Below, one piece after another: positions 31,785-32,063 of a stretch of DNA of 32,063 nucleotides. Every line of letters starts with the position of its first letter. Position 1 is the first letter of the stretch. The position numbers and the translations under genes are program-made. The notes beneath the pieces are model-generated. The model was not told where the DNA came from and ran no database searches. It was given only the letters and a program-made list of their open reading frames with translations. The DNA is taken from the NCBI GenBank assembly GCA_913051785.1, contig CAJXCK010000020.1, positions 1 to 32,063 of the forward strand, read 5' to 3'. The DNA is from an uncultured Gammaproteobacteria bacterium. GTDB lineage: Bacteria > Pseudomonadota > Gammaproteobacteria > Pseudomonadales > Azotimanducaceae.

Positions 31785-31994
31785 ATGGAGAAGGATGCTC
31801 TAGAAGTTCGAGTCACCGAATTAGAGACTGTTTTGACCTTTCAGGAGCAGGCTATTTCATCGCTGAGCGACGAGTTGTTTGTACAACAAGAAAAACTCAA
31901 AGACATGGATAGGACGCTCAAAGCGGTAGTAAAAAGTTATAGAGAAAACCTCCCTCAGGCTTTGCCTGAGGATGAAGTTCCACCTCATTATTAA
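31785..31994 (+). CDS. slyX: SlyX family protein
   Basis: A small acidic protein of 69 residues with a predicted coiled coil over almost its whole length (EVRVTELETVLTFQEQAI, then LSDELFVQQEKLKDMDRTL) and the conserved C-terminal PPHY. These match E. coli SlyX (72 aa). Its function is unknown; in enterobacteria it lies beside slyD. ATG 31785 is preferred because GGAG (31772-31775) lies 9 nt before it; a TTG five codons upstream is the alternative. It converges on the tRNA-Phe gene, whose 3' end is 14 bp past the stop. Confidence 0.9.
   Translation: MEKDALEVRVTELETVLTFQEQAISSLSDELFVQQEKLKDMDRTLKAVVKSYRENLPQALPEDEVPPHY
31953..31971 (-). terminator. Hairpin inside slyX, possible tRNA terminator
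   Basis: CCTCAGGC-TTT-GCCTGAGG is a perfect 8-bp stem with a 3-nt loop within the last codons of slyX. On the plus strand no T-run follows. On the minus strand it is followed by GAGG and then TTTT, which could end the transcript of the tRNA-Phe gene 38 bp upstream on that strand. Confidence 0.45.
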
Positions 31995-32008
31995 AGGTAG
32001 ATTAGGGT

Positions 32009-32063
32009 TGGTGGCCAGAGGCAGAATCGAACTGCCGACACGAGGATTTTCAGTCCACTGCTC
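32009..32063 (-). tRNA. tRNA-Phe (GAA), partial
   Basis: The minus strand from the right edge reads the end of the D arm (GAGC), A26, the anticodon arm GTGGA-CTGAAAA-TCCTC with anticodon GAA, a GTGTC variable loop, the T arm GGCAG-TTCGATT-CTGCC, the acceptor half TCTGGCC, discriminator A, and encoded CCA (32011-32009). The 5' part (about 21 nt) lies beyond the window. The anticodon stem shows a T-T mismatch at 28-42, otherwise the arms pair. Confidence 0.9.

Noticed and set aside
1-32063. CRISPR array, prophage, integrase or insertion sequence
   Set aside because: No regularly spaced repeats and no transposase, integrase or phage-like protein were seen on either strand.

Overview
The window looks like chromosomal DNA of a free-living, probably marine gammaproteobacterium. 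The evidence is a proteobacterial-type gshA, the yrfG-hslR pair beside nudE and cysQ, a slyX gene, a canonical LexA (SOS) box and a tRNA-Phe with encoded CCA. The marine and heterotrophic reading is an inference from the sulfatase, oxygenase, Baeyer-Villiger and thiolase/DUF35 genes and from a SelW-like selenoprotein. I cannot name genus or species. No transposase, integrase, phage gene, rRNA or CRISPR array is visible. No recognisable transcription regulator is encoded either.

Layout. 1-4187 is a housekeeping block: gshA (cut by the left edge), hslR and yrfG on the minus strand, then nudE and cysQ on the plus strand. 4188-4567 is the only long gene-free stretch. It holds a perfect LexA-type palindrome inside a 16-bp inverted repeat, followed by a weak hairpin with a T-run. 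4568-7282 is a three-gene plus-strand set: flavin/acyl-CoA-dehydrogenase-like protein, ketopantoate-reductase-like protein and a small unrecognised protein. It faces a cysteine synthase gene (7295-8248, minus). A methyltransferase and a 2-oxoglutarate oxygenase follow. The next genes are on the minus strand: CaCA exchanger, DUF35 protein and thiolase-like protein. 12758-14711 is a tightly overlapping triad (GFA protein, glutathione transferase, DUF1295 membrane reductase).

14808-21564 is a peptide-type ABC importer operon (binding protein, two permeases, fused double ATPase) ending in an SMP-30/gluconolactonase-like gene. Then come an SDR (minus), a tail-anchored sulfatase translationally coupled to a phytanoyl-CoA-dioxygenase-like gene, a cyclase-family hydrolase and a second SMP-30 protein (both minus). 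A catabolic-looking run follows on the plus strand: VOC metalloenzyme, Baeyer-Villiger-type monooxygenase, thiolase-like protein and DUF35 protein.

The right end carries the most notable item: a minus-strand gene (31322-31555) that reads as a complete SelW/Rdx-family protein only if an in-frame TGA in a C-x-x-U motif is read as selenocysteine. It has a good ribosome binding site and a possible SECIS-like hairpin just after the TGA. slyX and a partial tRNA-Phe close the window. The central region (about 4.5-31.3 kb) reads as an accessory catabolic region for import, desulfation, hydroxylation, Baeyer-Villiger oxidation, lactone opening and thiolase/aldolase-type chain cleavage. The substrate cannot be read from the sequence; steroid-, terpenoid- or other cyclic-ketone-like compounds are a reasonable guess.
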